Virus record (IMG/VR): IMGVR_UViG_3300007234_002289
Location: 1 to 25,227 of that record
Length of the DNA stretch: 25,227 nucleotides
Strand: one strand, 5' to 3'
Source of the DNA: a virus
Each line of letters begins with the position of its first letter. Positions within the stretch are counted from its first letter, which is position 1. Positions 9,038 through 16,154 of the stretch are shown in pieces. The translations under genes and the position numbers were made by a program. A model generated the notes under the pieces. That model saw nothing but the letters and a program-made list of their open reading frames with translations. It was not told the DNA's origin and ran no database searches.

Positions 9038-10771
9038 TTACCTCCGTATAGCAGTTCTGGCACTTGCACTTGCAGTTCCACCAGCACTTAGACTAGAGAG
9101 TAGTGTTTGTAGTGCTGGCGCTTGAGAAGCGCCTCCTGCCAGTGCTTCGGGAGCAGGGGACGGTTGCTCAACCATTGGGGCACCAGCAGGAGGTAATTCT
9201 GGAGCGAAGACTTCTTCAACTGCGTCTTCAATCGCTACACCACGCTGACGTGCCTTAATAACGTCTGCAACTTTCTTAATAACCTGTGAGGCATCTTGGC
9301 CTTGCACAGCCATTTGAGGAATTGCTTGGGTGTAGGCTTGCAGAGATTGAACTAGCGATTTACGCATATTCTCAATCTCAATCTTTTCTTGTTCTTGTGT
9401 TACGTTAATACCAAACGGTAGTTCACGCATAGCAAGGTCTGTTGAGATTAGTCCGCCCCCAAGTGCCTGCAACATAAAAATCAATCCTTGTGCAGGGTTA
9501 AGTCCAGCCAACATACCATAACGAACATCGGCTGAGTAATCCTTCTTTATATCTTTACTAGGCTTGTATGTAATCTGGTAAGGAGAACCAGCATCTACTC
9601 CACGAATTGTTTTTTCATAATCAAAGAACTTCTCATCTACTTCAAAACATACAGAGATTACATCTCTTAATGCTGAAGCAAAGATAGCCTGAGCAGATTT
9701 GACCTGAGTATCAAAGCCTCCCATAAGTGCCTGAACACCTTGGCCAGTGATAATGCTGGCATCAATGTTTCCAGTACGGCCTTCTGGATAGCGTGTTCCA
9801 GTACGGAGTTCTTGCTGAAGTAGAGTCTGCTCAGTAAATGCTCCAGGTGGAATATTTAAATCTACACGGCGAACGCCTTGTGGATTACTGGTGCGAATAA
9901 CGGCATCGCCACCAAGTTGTAGTTCCTGAACATCGGCAGGTAGAACGATAGGAGACTGAACAGACTTTTCCGCTGCTTCCATCGCAAGTAATGCGAACCT
10001 GTTGCGAAGCAACTGAATGCCTAATACATCATCAAATTGTCCACGCATTTCACCATCAATAGTTGGTCTTTTTGCTACGACAATCATCATCTTACCAAGC
10101 GGATTCTTTGCTTGGGAAAGAATTAAGTTATTTCTGTCAGGTAGGTACATTACAGATTGTTCATCATCGTAATAACGAACTATCTCATAATGAGCACCTA
10201 GGTCCTGGTCATAACCTTCTTTGCCAAGAAGTTCCCACTCGTATTCAGGAAAGTTTGCTACCAACTCACCAAGTGGTAAGCGATAACGTTTTGCGAAGGC
10301 TACGCACCGCCCATAGCGGTCAAACTCTGGGTAAGCGCCCACTGGGTTTTCTATACGTATGCGTGGTAACCCTGCTACTTCGTCTAGTTCTACAACGAAC
10401 GGGACGAAACCAAATGTGATGTACATATCTGCACCGCTGTACATCTGTACTTGCAAATCTGAATTTGCAAAGTAGTTATTAGCAATTCTTGTTCTAGTGT
10501 CAGCAAATTTACGGGCACGGTCATTAGCCTGATTAGCAGCAGAGCAATTTACCGAAGGCAATGGTGCCATAACTTCAGATAGGTCTCGGGCAACAATATC
10601 AATAAAGTTTGCGACTACGTTAGCGTCTACGCCATTTGGGAAAAAGTCTGGATATACCTCTGAGATTTTGCCTTTGCGTACAGCAAGAACGTCTTGCTGA
10701 CGGCCATCACGTTCCGCTGCTCGGTCACGTAGGTTGTTTACACGTGCCGAGATTTGTTCTATAGATAGCAT
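9038..10771 (-). CDS. Portal protein
   Basis: The 577-aa protein is the expected size for a portal, the dodecameric ring at the capsid vertex through which DNA is packaged and released. It lies in the terminase-portal block. Features: an N-terminal helical start with many Arg/Asp; a conserved-looking 'NFIDIVARDLSEVMAPLP' helix near residue 55; a beta-rich stem/wing region; an SAQAIFASALRDVISVCFE helix in the C-terminal half; and a Pro/Ala/Gln-rich tail (last ~70 residues) that probably extends into the capsid. It overlaps the upstream gene by one base (TAATG). Assignment rests on size, order and general pattern rather than a catalytic motif. Its local GC is visibly higher than that of the upstream gene's C-terminal half. 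Confidence 0.82.
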   Translation of the reverse strand: MLSIEQISARVNNLRDRAAERDGRQQDVLAVRKGKISEVYPDFFPNGVDANVVANFIDIVARDLSEVMAPLPSVNCSAANQANDRARKFADTRTRIANNYFANSDLQVQMYSGADMYITFGFVPFVVELDEVAGLPRIRIENPVGAYPEFDRYGRCVAFAKRYRLPLGELVANFPEYEWELLGKEGYDQDLGAHYEIVRYYDDEQSVMYLPDRNNLILSQAKNPLGKMMIVVAKRPTIDGEMRGQFDDVLGIQLLRNRFALLAMEAAEKSVQSPIVLPADVQELQLGGDAVIRTSNPQGVRRVDLNIPPGAFTEQTLLQQELRTGTRYPEGRTGNIDASIITGQGVQALMGGFDTQVKSAQAIFASALRDVISVCFEVDEKFFDYEKTIRGVDAGSPYQITYKPSKDIKKDYSADVRYGMLAGLNPAQGLIFMLQALGGGLISTDLAMRELPFGINVTQEQEKIEIENMRKSLVQSLQAYTQAIPQMAVQGQDASQVIKKVADVIKARQRGVAIEDAVEEVFAPELPPAGAPMVEQPSPAPEALAGGASQAPALQTLLSSLSAGGTASASARTAIRR

Positions 10772-12153
10772 TATTTAGTTTCCCAATCTATTGCTCCGCC
10801 GCCTATGTTTAGGCCAGCGATTGGTATCGGTCCTACACCACCAGTTCTTGGAACTATTGGCCTAGGAATATTTTCTTTAACTATTTTTTTTGTTGTTTGT
10901 ATTCTTGGTGCATTACCTGTGTGGTAAATTCTATATGGAGCATCTAATTTATCTAATAATTTAATAAATTCAGAATCTACACCAGGCATATCTCCAACAA
11001 CAAAATTAGCGCCTGCTTTAGCAGCCATAGTTATTTGATTAATTGTTTCTGGTCTTAATGGTTTATTTGCTAATTTACCATTTCTGGCAAGCATAATTGT
11101 TTTACCAGATAAATCTCCAGTAGCAGGACCTAATTTTAACAAACTAGTTTCACTAGAAGTTTTACCGACCATTCCTGGTTGAGCCGTTGTAATTTGTGAC
11201 TGTCTAGTTGTATCTTGTAATTCAACTATTGCAGCATTGGAAATTTTTCTCATAGCAATATCTTTAGCATCTCCCATAGGAGTTCCTTTGCCTGTATTTC
11301 CTCCAGGTACTTTTACTATATTTTCTTTAAAAGACTGTTCTGTTTTTGCTCTTGAAACTCTGTTACGTTCTGCAACTTTTCTGCTTTCAAGGGTTCTGTG
11401 GTCTGCTTTTTTCTGAGCCTTGTAGTCTTCAAAGGCGGAAGTCATATCACCACGTGCTGCTAGTTGTTCTTTCATCGCAGCCTCACGGTCCATAATAATG
11501 TCATTAATACGCTTGGCTAGGTTATCCAGATATTTTTTTTCTTCTACAGTTAAAGAATTTTGTGGAACTCCTTTAATGTACTTTTGCTCACCGATACCCT
11601 CATAGTAACCAGCAACAGCAAAGCGCTCTAGCGCATCACGAATTACTTGTATCTCTGCTCTACGTCTTGCTGCATCAATCGTTGCTTGTCTAGCAAGAGC
11701 CTCTGGGGTAACAACTGGTGGCTTAGAACCAGGTGCTCGGCTCATACCACCAATAGTTCCTTGACGAACTCCTTGGTTTTTTGCTTTACGCTCAGCGGTT
11801 TGCTTTACTGGCAAATCCGCTTCTAGTCTTGCTTTAAGAATTTTTTGTTCACGAACTGGAACATTGCCTGGTTGTGTAGTTACAGTTTTTGTATCTGGCT
11901 TAGGTGCTGGAAGTTTAGAAGTTTTTTCCTCACCATAAGCGTAAAATCTAAATAGTTCTCTTGCTGGGTCTCTAACAGTTCTTACCCCAGTTGCTGGGTC
12001 AACAACTCCACGTACAGGTGTTTCTGGTTTAGGGCCGCCAAGAATAGGACCAGGAGTAACTGGACGTGGCTGTGAAACATTACCACCAGGAGCCTTAGAC
12101 ATTTCTCGCAAAACGTCTTGAAGTCCGCTCTCTAATCTAATTTCTTCAGCCAT
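10771..12153 (-). CDS. 460-aa protein with C-terminal SLOG-like domain
   Basis: The N-terminal ~150 residues are Pro/Gly/Thr-rich and probably disordered. A charged helical region follows (about 150-280). A compact alpha/beta domain lies at about 350-420: GKTIMLARNGKL (strand and loop), a helix, then ANFVVGDMPGVDSEFIKLL and YRIYHTG. The strand-'GD-x-P-G-x-D'-helix-strand-'Y-x-T-G' order is the hallmark of SLOG-superfamily Rossmann-like domains (DprA, YpsA and TIR-associated SLOG relatives), which bind nucleotides or NAD-derived ligands. Sitting between terminase and portal, it could be a virion or packaging-associated protein. By hand count about 117 of 360 bases at 10861-11220 are G/C, against over 50% in sampled lines of the N-terminal half. 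This suggests the domain was acquired separately. Ligand and role are unknown. Confidence 0.72.
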   Translation of the reverse strand: MAEEIRLESGLQDVLREMSKAPGGNVSQPRPVTPGPILGGPKPETPVRGVVDPATGVRTVRDPARELFRFYAYGEEKTSKLPAPKPDTKTVTTQPGNVPVREQKILKARLEADLPVKQTAERKAKNQGVRQGTIGGMSRAPGSKPPVVTPEALARQATIDAARRRAEIQVIRDALERFAVAGYYEGIGEQKYIKGVPQNSLTVEEKKYLDNLAKRINDIIMDREAAMKEQLAARGDMTSAFEDYKAQKKADHRTLESRKVAERNRVSRAKTEQSFKENIVKVPGGNTGKGTPMGDAKDIAMRKISNAAIVELQDTTRQSQITTAQPGMVGKTSSETSLLKLGPATGDLSGKTIMLARNGKLANKPLRPETINQITMAAKAGANFVVGDMPGVDSEFIKLLDKLDAPYRIYHTGNAPRIQTTKKIVKENIPRPIVPRTGGVGPIPIAGLNIGGGAIDWETK

Positions 12154-12159
12154 TTAATC

Positions 12160-14046
12160 CTACCCATAAGTCTCTTGCCATTGCTCAGCAAGCATCTCAT
12201 CTAGATTGACAGTTAATCTTTTTTCTTGTTGCGCCCTAGTCGCCCAACGGTTATTTGCATAACGTTGAACGTGGGAGTTCTGCTGCATAAACTCTCTACA
12301 TCTAATGACACCAAACCAGAACGCCATCACACAGTCAGTCTTACCTCTGGTATCAGGCTTCCAAGTTATTAATTGTTGAATTAAAGCCTTAAGACCTTCA
12401 GAGCCTTCAGTGCTTGGTAACTCTACAATGTTGTCTTTTTGGTGCTTACCTTCACGTGCAGTTCCAAACAAAGCAGACATAGAGGCAACACCAAAGTTAG
12501 TGTCCCATTTATTTTTGCCCGTGAAGTGTGCATTAAGTCTTACCCCATAGGAGGCAAGCCATTGCTGTAAATCTGAGTCAAGCGCATAGGCTTTTTGGTG
12601 AGCGTTAATCTCAACACGTAATTCTTGTGGTTTAAATCTGTGAACAAAATCTTCTATAGCCTGTTGAATTTTCTGAGGCGTAGGTTCTGACATATTAAGA
12701 ACATCTAGAACGTAAATTTTTCCATCGTGCCTGTTATAAGTCATAGCAACAAAAGCAGCATTACCAGACATAGCAGGGTCAAATCCCACTACGGTATAAC
12801 CCTCAACTTGTTTCGGATGGCCCGTGACTCCAGGTTTAAGTGGACCACGTTTACGCATTCCGTTAATAGAACCTTGCACAAGTTCAGGTGGAAAGATTGA
12901 GTCTTCAGTTACATCCTCTTGCTGGTAGACCAGCGCCCACGTAGATGGAGTTACCTCTCCCCTACGTTTGGCGAGTGTTGGGCCGTCCCATTTCGGGAAG
13001 TATCCTTCTTCGTCAGGTGTCTCATCATCGCCATCCCAAGGAGAGTCCGACTTTGGCCAGAGCGTAATCCAGTCTTTCGGTTTCTCGGCATACTGTAATA
13101 CAGCAGGCATACCCATATACGTAAATGGGCTTTTACCCCCTGACCAATGCTTTGGGTCACGGAGTTCTTTGTAAAGGTCTGTAGGCGCAATTCTTGTCCC
13201 AACTACTAACAACTTGCCGTTCTTACCCAAACGGGTAATAACTTCTTTTTGGAGCCAGTTGATTTGCTTCTCGTATTCGTGGGCATTGGCTGTAGTAATA
13301 CAGTCATCCAGAATAATCAGGTCAGCACGGGCACCGTAAATCTGTCCACCCATACCTAGGGCTTGGATAGTCGGGTCCTTCTCAGATGAGTTACGAGCAT
13401 CGCTCCCAAGGTAAACGGTGTCAACGCGCCAGGTGTCAGAGTCTTCTTTCCAACCCCCTTCTGGCCCAAATGTTGTTTGCAACTTCAGCCAGCGCGGGTG
13501 ACTCAACCTTTGTTTGATGGCGTACACGAACTCACGTGCTTTGACCAACGTCTTAGAAACTACGATGATTCTAACATTGGGATTGAGAGCGATGCGGTAA
13601 GTAGAGTAGTTCACCGTAATCACGGTACTCTTGGCGTGTTCTGGTGGCACGTTTACCAGTAGGCGATTTGGGTCGCCTTTCTCGTAAATCATATTTGGGT
13701 GCAACCAACTTGGTTCACGCCCCTCAAGCAGGTCAATCCAATCTAGGTGATGTGGAAAGGCTTTCTGCTCAAGGAACATTTCTGAGAACTGGGGAAAGGT
13801 AATTTCTTCCCTTGCTATCCCCAGGCTCCGCAAGGAGCGTTCTTTAGCATCCTCTTTGGCCTGCTCTAGGTCAGAGGCAAACTTCTTGTCCCTCATACAC
13901 CAGATACGGATAGTGTCGGGTTGCTTGCCAACCTCGGCCATAGCCTTATGTGGTGTCCAACCCTCAGATACAAGGGCTATGACTTTAGCCTTTGCGGCTG
14001 CCATAGCCTCTGTCCTAGGGTTGTTATTGCCTTTCTGAAAAGTCAC
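12160..14046 (-). CDS. terL: Terminase large subunit with N-terminal HTH
   Basis: This is the DNA-packaging motor: an ATPase that drives DNA through the portal plus a nuclease that cuts it. Walker A is PPEHAKST (134-141), Walker B is LIILDD (243-248) and the coupling motif is VVGTR (281-285). The RNase H-like nuclease has GFDPA (D423), E479 in RVEIN and D571 in TDCVMAFW. Residues ~15-70 resemble the helix-turn-helix of small terminases (EGWTPHKAMAEVGKQPDTIR), so recognition may be built in; no separate terS is seen nearby. The chosen start is GTG 14046; a start at Met15 is an alternative. It is the first gene of the leftward operon, facing the 14047-14604 control region. Confidence 0.95.
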   Translation of the reverse strand: MTFQKGNNNPRTEAMAAAKAKVIALVSEGWTPHKAMAEVGKQPDTIRIWCMRDKKFASDLEQAKEDAKERSLRSLGIAREEITFPQFSEMFLEQKAFPHHLDWIDLLEGREPSWLHPNMIYEKGDPNRLLVNVPPEHAKSTVITVNYSTYRIALNPNVRIIVVSKTLVKAREFVYAIKQRLSHPRWLKLQTTFGPEGGWKEDSDTWRVDTVYLGSDARNSSEKDPTIQALGMGGQIYGARADLIILDDCITTANAHEYEKQINWLQKEVITRLGKNGKLLVVGTRIAPTDLYKELRDPKHWSGGKSPFTYMGMPAVLQYAEKPKDWITLWPKSDSPWDGDDETPDEEGYFPKWDGPTLAKRRGEVTPSTWALVYQQEDVTEDSIFPPELVQGSINGMRKRGPLKPGVTGHPKQVEGYTVVGFDPAMSGNAAFVAMTYNRHDGKIYVLDVLNMSEPTPQKIQQAIEDFVHRFKPQELRVEINAHQKAYALDSDLQQWLASYGVRLNAHFTGKNKWDTNFGVASMSALFGTAREGKHQKDNIVELPSTEGSEGLKALIQQLITWKPDTRGKTDCVMAFWFGVIRCREFMQQNSHVQRYANNRWATRAQQEKRLTVNLDEMLAEQWQETYG

Positions 14047-14070
14047 AGACCTGTCCCATCTACATACAGT

Positions 14071-14165
14071 ACTGATAGTTAGAACAGCCTATGTAACAGA
14101 TAGTAGATACAGTCTGTACGCAAGGTCCTAAAGACCTTGCTACTATCAGTGGGCGCTTTGCGCCC
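14071..14165. repeat. Nested and tandem inverted repeats beside terL
   Basis: An outer 9-bp inverted repeat, ACTGATAGT (14071-14079) with ACTATCAGT (14142-14150), encloses a perfect 8-bp hairpin, GCAAGGTC (14120-14127) with GACCTTGC (14133-14140), loop CTAAA. It is followed directly by GGGCGC-TTT-GCGCCC (14151-14165). No clear T-run follows on either strand. On the leftward transcript they would fall in the terminase 5' UTR if transcription starts to their right. They could be a structured leader, protein-binding operators or a packaging signal; the sequence alone does not decide. Confidence 0.6.
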
Positions 14166-14218
14166 CTATATAGTATTAATCCGTTCAAACAGCCTAAACG
14201 AACGCTTTGCTTGCAAAG

Positions 14219-14234
14219 TGTGAGGCAACTCACA
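14219..14234. repeat. GCAA-tetraloop hairpin
   Basis: TGTGAG (14219-14224) pairs with CTCACA (14229-14234) around a GCAA loop, a stable GNRA tetraloop if read rightward. A second small stem, CTTTG/CAAAG, lies just upstream. It is part of the structured divergent region; role unknown. Confidence 0.45.
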
Positions 14235-14454
14235 GAATATACTATACCAAAATAGGACATACTAGGACAGTAGCAGGGGTCATAGGTTGTACGGGAAAAT
14301 CTTTTTGGGACTATACATAATAACTTCAGCCTGCTTTTAATAAGTCTGGGGTCTGTTATATACAGCCTGACTACAGCAAGACAGGCTATCTGTCCAGTGC
14401 TGGTGTGTGTTAGACAGTAGACACTCGCTCGGCACTATCCCTGTCGCCTCGCCC

Positions 14455-14460
14455 TATAAT
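14455..14460 (+). promoter_or_regulatory. Possible -10 box of rightward promoter
   Basis: A perfect TATAAT lies 150 bases upstream of the first rightward gene in an AT-rich pocket. No good TTGACA is seen 16-18 bases upstream, so this is a weak prediction. If used, the transcript would carry the long stem-loop at 14509-14559 in its 5' UTR. Confidence 0.28.
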
Positions 14461-14508
14461 AATAAAGACCTGTGCCAGGCTGATTAATAATTAAATCTGA
14501 AAGTCACT

Positions 14509-14559
14509 AGCAGTCCAGTCAAGTCTAAAAGCGCTACGCAACGACTTGACAGAACTGCT
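14509..14559 (+). promoter_or_regulatory. Two-tier stem-loop in the rightward operon leader
   Basis: AGCAGT (14509-14514) pairs with ACTGCT (14554-14559). After a symmetric 3/3 internal loop (CCA/AGA), GTCAAGTC (14518-14525) pairs perfectly with GACTTGAC (14543-14550), giving 14 Watson-Crick pairs. The 17-base apical loop contains a further GCG-CTA-CGC mini-stem. The arms also carry outward-facing TTGAC sequences, so a DNA operator or promoter role is an alternative to an RNA role. It lies about 28 bases before the leader ATG at 14588. Confidence 0.6.
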
Positions 14560-14587
14560 TATGTAGGAAGAGTTATAGGAGATACCT

Positions 14588-14608
14588 ATGACAGAGAGGA
14601 AATTGTGA
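14588..14608 (+). CDS. Six-codon leader peptide (minigene) MTERKL
   Basis: ATG at 14588 has an excellent ribosome site (AGGAG, 7 bases upstream) but encodes only MTERKL before TGA at 14606-14608. That stop overlaps the GTG start of the next gene (GTGA). The AGAGG inside the minigene is also positioned to serve the next gene. This is either a real leader that couples or limits translation of the operon's first gene, or a chance ATG close to a ribosome site shared by the next gene. Confidence 0.4.
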   Translation: MTERKL

Positions 14609-14733
14609 AAATCTGCTCACTGTGTGAAACCCACACCACTGAAGTAACACTGGTAGATAACCACTACCTATGCTCGGATAGCAAAATGTGCGCCCAACGC
14701 ACAGCAAACCTAGTGTTTGGGGTGTCAGTATGA
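14605..14733 (+). CDS. 42-aa zinc-finger-like microprotein
   Basis: GTG start at 14605, preceded by GAGAGGAAA, with the stop overlapping the next ATG (ATGA). Cysteines occur as C-S-L-C at residues 4-7, then C23 and C29 with several His, so it could bind one zinc ion. It is too short to assign a role. It is the first full gene of the rightward operon, so probably expressed early. Length, Cys pattern and coupling to the next cysteine-rich gene make it believable. Confidence 0.6.
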   Translation: MKICSLCETHTTEVTLVDNHYLCSDSKMCAQRTANLVFGVSV

Positions 14734-15140
14734 GTGAGAATACTGGCATCAGTATCCAAACTATGTGCTATCAATGCCAAGCACTCACTGAACTCTGCCC
14801 TGATTGTCAGGAGCAGAAGGACGCCAATGACATCTACTTGGCCCACAAAATAGTAGATGAGTCCCAAGACTTCTACTACAAAGGCTATGGTGCCAAGAAG
14901 GTAGCCGTAGCCAACGGTGGCTCTGTCTCTGAGTTCAATCCTATGTCAGTTATCCGTGACCTTCCTTCAGGTCACGACTGGACTGACCGTGAAGATGAGT
15001 TCTTAGAGCCAATCGCTATGCTAGTAGACAGGTTATTTGACCTTGAGACCAGCCTGACTACAACATCATCTGAGGTGGTATGCCAATCCTGCCATCTCAT
15101 TTACAACAAGCACCAAGCAGAGTGCCCAATCTGCTACTAA
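14730..15140 (+). CDS. Double zinc-ribbon protein (136 aa)
   Basis: I chose the ATG at 14730, which overlaps the preceding stop (ATGA) and has GGGG upstream, over an earlier in-frame ATG at 14688 that would overlap the preceding gene. An N-terminal knuckle pair, CYQCQALTELCPDC, and a C-terminal pair, CQSCHLIYNKHQAECPIC, flank a charged, helical centre. Two CxxC...CxxC sites at the ends suggest either two zinc sites or one rubredoxin-like site closed by both termini. Possible roles are nucleic-acid or protein binding. No family is recognised. Confidence 0.75.
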   Translation: MSENTGISIQTMCYQCQALTELCPDCQEQKDANDIYLAHKIVDESQDFYYKGYGAKKVAVANGGSVSEFNPMSVIRDLPSGHDWTDREDEFLEPIAMLVDRLFDLETSLTTTSSEVVCQSCHLIYNKHQAECPICY

Positions 15141-15150
15141 TCACAACCAC

Positions 15151-15182
15151 GGGGAACCCCTCACAAGTGAGGGGATTTCCCC
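15151..15182 (+). terminator. Long GC-rich hairpin upstream of the SSB-like gene
   Basis: GGGGAA (15151-15156) plus CCCCTCAC (15157-15164) pair with GTGAGGGG (15167-15174) plus TTCCCC (15177-15182), with a two-base AT bulge on the right side. No T-run follows (GACAAAAAG), so it is not a classic intrinsic terminator. It may instead protect or process the downstream messenger, or attenuate. Confidence 0.45.
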
Positions 15183-15222
15183 GACAAAAAGTAAACAACT
15201 AACTAATAAGGAGACTAACCAA

Positions 15223-15543
15223 ATGAATACAGTAAACGAGTTCAAGTTCAACAATGCGTTGTTGAAATCAGTCCGTGACTATGGCAACGTAGTCAAAGGT
15301 ATCGTTCAGTCCCGCCAGACTGAATACACCCCAGACGGGCAAATGAGAGCCCGCTTCATCGCTAGCCGTCAGGTCACAATTACTGACCCAACAATCCTAG
15401 CAACACTCCGTCCTCTACTAACCGAGAACGCTGAGTTCTTTGTCAACCTATCAGGTTATATGACAACCACAGTCCGTGAGGAAAAAGGACAGACCAAGTG
15501 GTATGACAACCAAATTGTCACCAACCTTGAGTTCATCAACTAA
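15223..15543 (+). CDS. Probable OB-fold single-strand DNA-binding (SSB-like) protein
   Basis: 106 aa, starting at ATG 15223 with a strong AAGGAGAC site. The layout fits a minimal OB fold: NVVKGIVQSRQTEY (strand 1 and turn), RARFIASRQVTI, then ENAEFFVNLSGYM and a C-terminal beta hairpin ending IVTNLEFIN. The latter resembles the 'v.v.G.l......g......V..lef' end of bacterial SSB. It lacks the long acidic C-terminal tail of host SSB that recruits partners. An SSB is expected in this DNA-metabolism arm. It is the only gene bracketed on both sides by strong hairpins, suggesting a separately controlled, abundant product. The fold is inferred from pattern only. Confidence 0.5.
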   Translation: MNTVNEFKFNNALLKSVRDYGNVVKGIVQSRQTEYTPDGQMRARFIASRQVTITDPTILATLRPLLTENAEFFVNLSGYMTTTVREEKGQTKWYDNQIVTNLEFIN

Positions 15544-15555
15544 CAATCCATCCAG

Positions 15556-15585
15556 CAAGGGCAGGGGCTTCGGTCCCTGTCCTTG
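15556..15585 (+). terminator. UUCG-capped terminator-like hairpin
   Basis: CAAGGGCAGGGGC (15556-15568) pairs with GTCCCTGTCCTTG (15573-15585) through 13 pairs (two G-U) around a TTCG tetraloop closed by C-G. Only a short T-poor tail (TTCACGC) follows, so termination may be partial. It directly follows the SSB-like gene. Confidence 0.6.
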
Positions 15586-15653
15586 TTCACGCAGGCCCCG
15601 CGTTCCAAGGCCAGAATGCAGCGAGTCCATTTAAAATTTTAAGGAGATAACAA

Positions 15654-15809
15654 ATGTTTATAGATACAGGCACACTGATAGCCATAGTAATTGCACTAGT
15701 TAGCCAGATGATTGTAATGATATTAAGCGTCCGTGCTGCAGCCAGATGGGAGCAGCAGTATCACAGAATAGTTCGGCTATTAAAAACGGAAAGGGCAGAC
15801 CGCAGATGA
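15654..15809 (+). CDS. 51-aa single-span membrane protein
   Basis: ATG at 15654 follows a strong AAGGAG. Residues ~7-28 (TLIAIVIALVSQMIVMILSV) form one hydrophobic span. It is followed by a basic, amphipathic tail with many Arg ending RADRR, which predicts N-out/C-in orientation. The stop overlaps the next start (ATGATGA). Could be a small membrane regulator, a holin accessory or a superinfection protein; no family is recognised. Confidence 0.65.
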   Translation: MFIDTGTLIAIVIALVSQMIVMILSVRAAARWEQQYHRIVRLLKTERADRR

Positions 15810-16036
15810 TGACCCTATTTGCTACACGCAGATGCCCCTACTGCCACAAGACAGGCAGTATAATGGTAGATGAAAACGAGTTGTTCACCTATCTCAGAGG
15901 TGAGTATGTTCAGCGAGCCTTTACCTCGCTATCAGTCCCGCTAAGAGAACAGATAGTTAGTGGTATGCACCCAGAATGTTGGCAAGAAGTATTCGGAACG
16001 GAGTTAGAAGATGCCAGCCAAATATCAGACGACTAA
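15806..16036 (+). CDS. 76-aa zinc-binding actinophage protein
   Basis: The start is ATG 15806, or the next codon ATG 15809; both overlap the preceding gene's end. RRCPYCHKTG near residues 9-18 gives CPxC, and SGMHPECW near the C-terminus gives HPxC, together a plausible CxxC/HxxC zinc site. The 'REQ-I-SG-x-HPECW' ending is one I associate with short conserved actinophage proteins of unknown role. CPYC could suggest glutaredoxin, but the rest of that fold (cis-Pro, GG) is absent. Confidence 0.7.
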   Translation: MMTLFATRRCPYCHKTGSIMVDENELFTYLRGEYVQRAFTSLSVPLREQIVSGMHPECWQEVFGTELEDASQISDD

Positions 16037-16154
16037 TTGTCGCAAGTGTGATATGCCCATAGTCATACCCGTATATGACTGGTCACCTAGTGGTGAGAAT
16101 TTCTGTAGCCCCTGCGCTATGAGTTATGTTGGTGCTATACCAGGAGATAACTAG
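16011..16154 (+). CDS. 47-aa zinc-ribbon microprotein
   Basis: ATG at 16011 lies inside the previous gene's end (26-base overlap, another frame). The sequence has CRKC (residues 10-13) and CSPC (32-35) separated by 18 residues, a typical four-cysteine ribbon. The stop overlaps the next GTG start. Function unknown. Confidence 0.65.
   Translation: MPAKYQTTNCRKCDMPIVIPVYDWSPSGENFCSPCAMSYVGAIPGDN

Larger units (their letters stand above)
14047..14604. promoter_or_regulatory. Divergent noncoding control region
   Basis: No convincing gene lies between the leftward terminase and the first rightward gene. The stretch holds a series of hairpins (listed separately). It also has the heptamer CAGCCTG or its complement at 14327-14333, 14363-14369 and 14476-14482, and AT-rich patches such as 14455-14470. 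It must hold the start signals of both operons. The shortest route for the rightward operon is from the TATAAT-like box near 14455. I could not find a paired -35/-10 for the leftward operon with good spacing, so phage- or sigma-specific promoters are possible. Anything finer is inference. Confidence 0.7.

Noticed and set aside
10063-10419. 118-aa plus-strand frame opposite portal
   Set aside because: Antisense shadow of the portal gene; no ribosome site or recognisable motif.
12951-13202. 83-aa minus-strand frame inside terminase
   Set aside because: Lies wholly within the terminase coding sequence in another frame, with no family features.
14060-14260. 66-aa minus-strand open frame in the divergent region
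   Set aside because: It runs through several perfect hairpins, has no good ribosome site, shows no family features and has a random-looking composition.
14546-14578. TTGACA (14546) as -35 of a rightward promoter
   Set aside because: The best following -10-like hexamer is 21 bases away, outside normal spacing; the TTGAC is part of the inverted repeat.
15806-16036. Glutaredoxin assignment from the CPYC motif
   Set aside because: No cis-proline or GG motif and the C-terminal HPECW fits a zinc site better.
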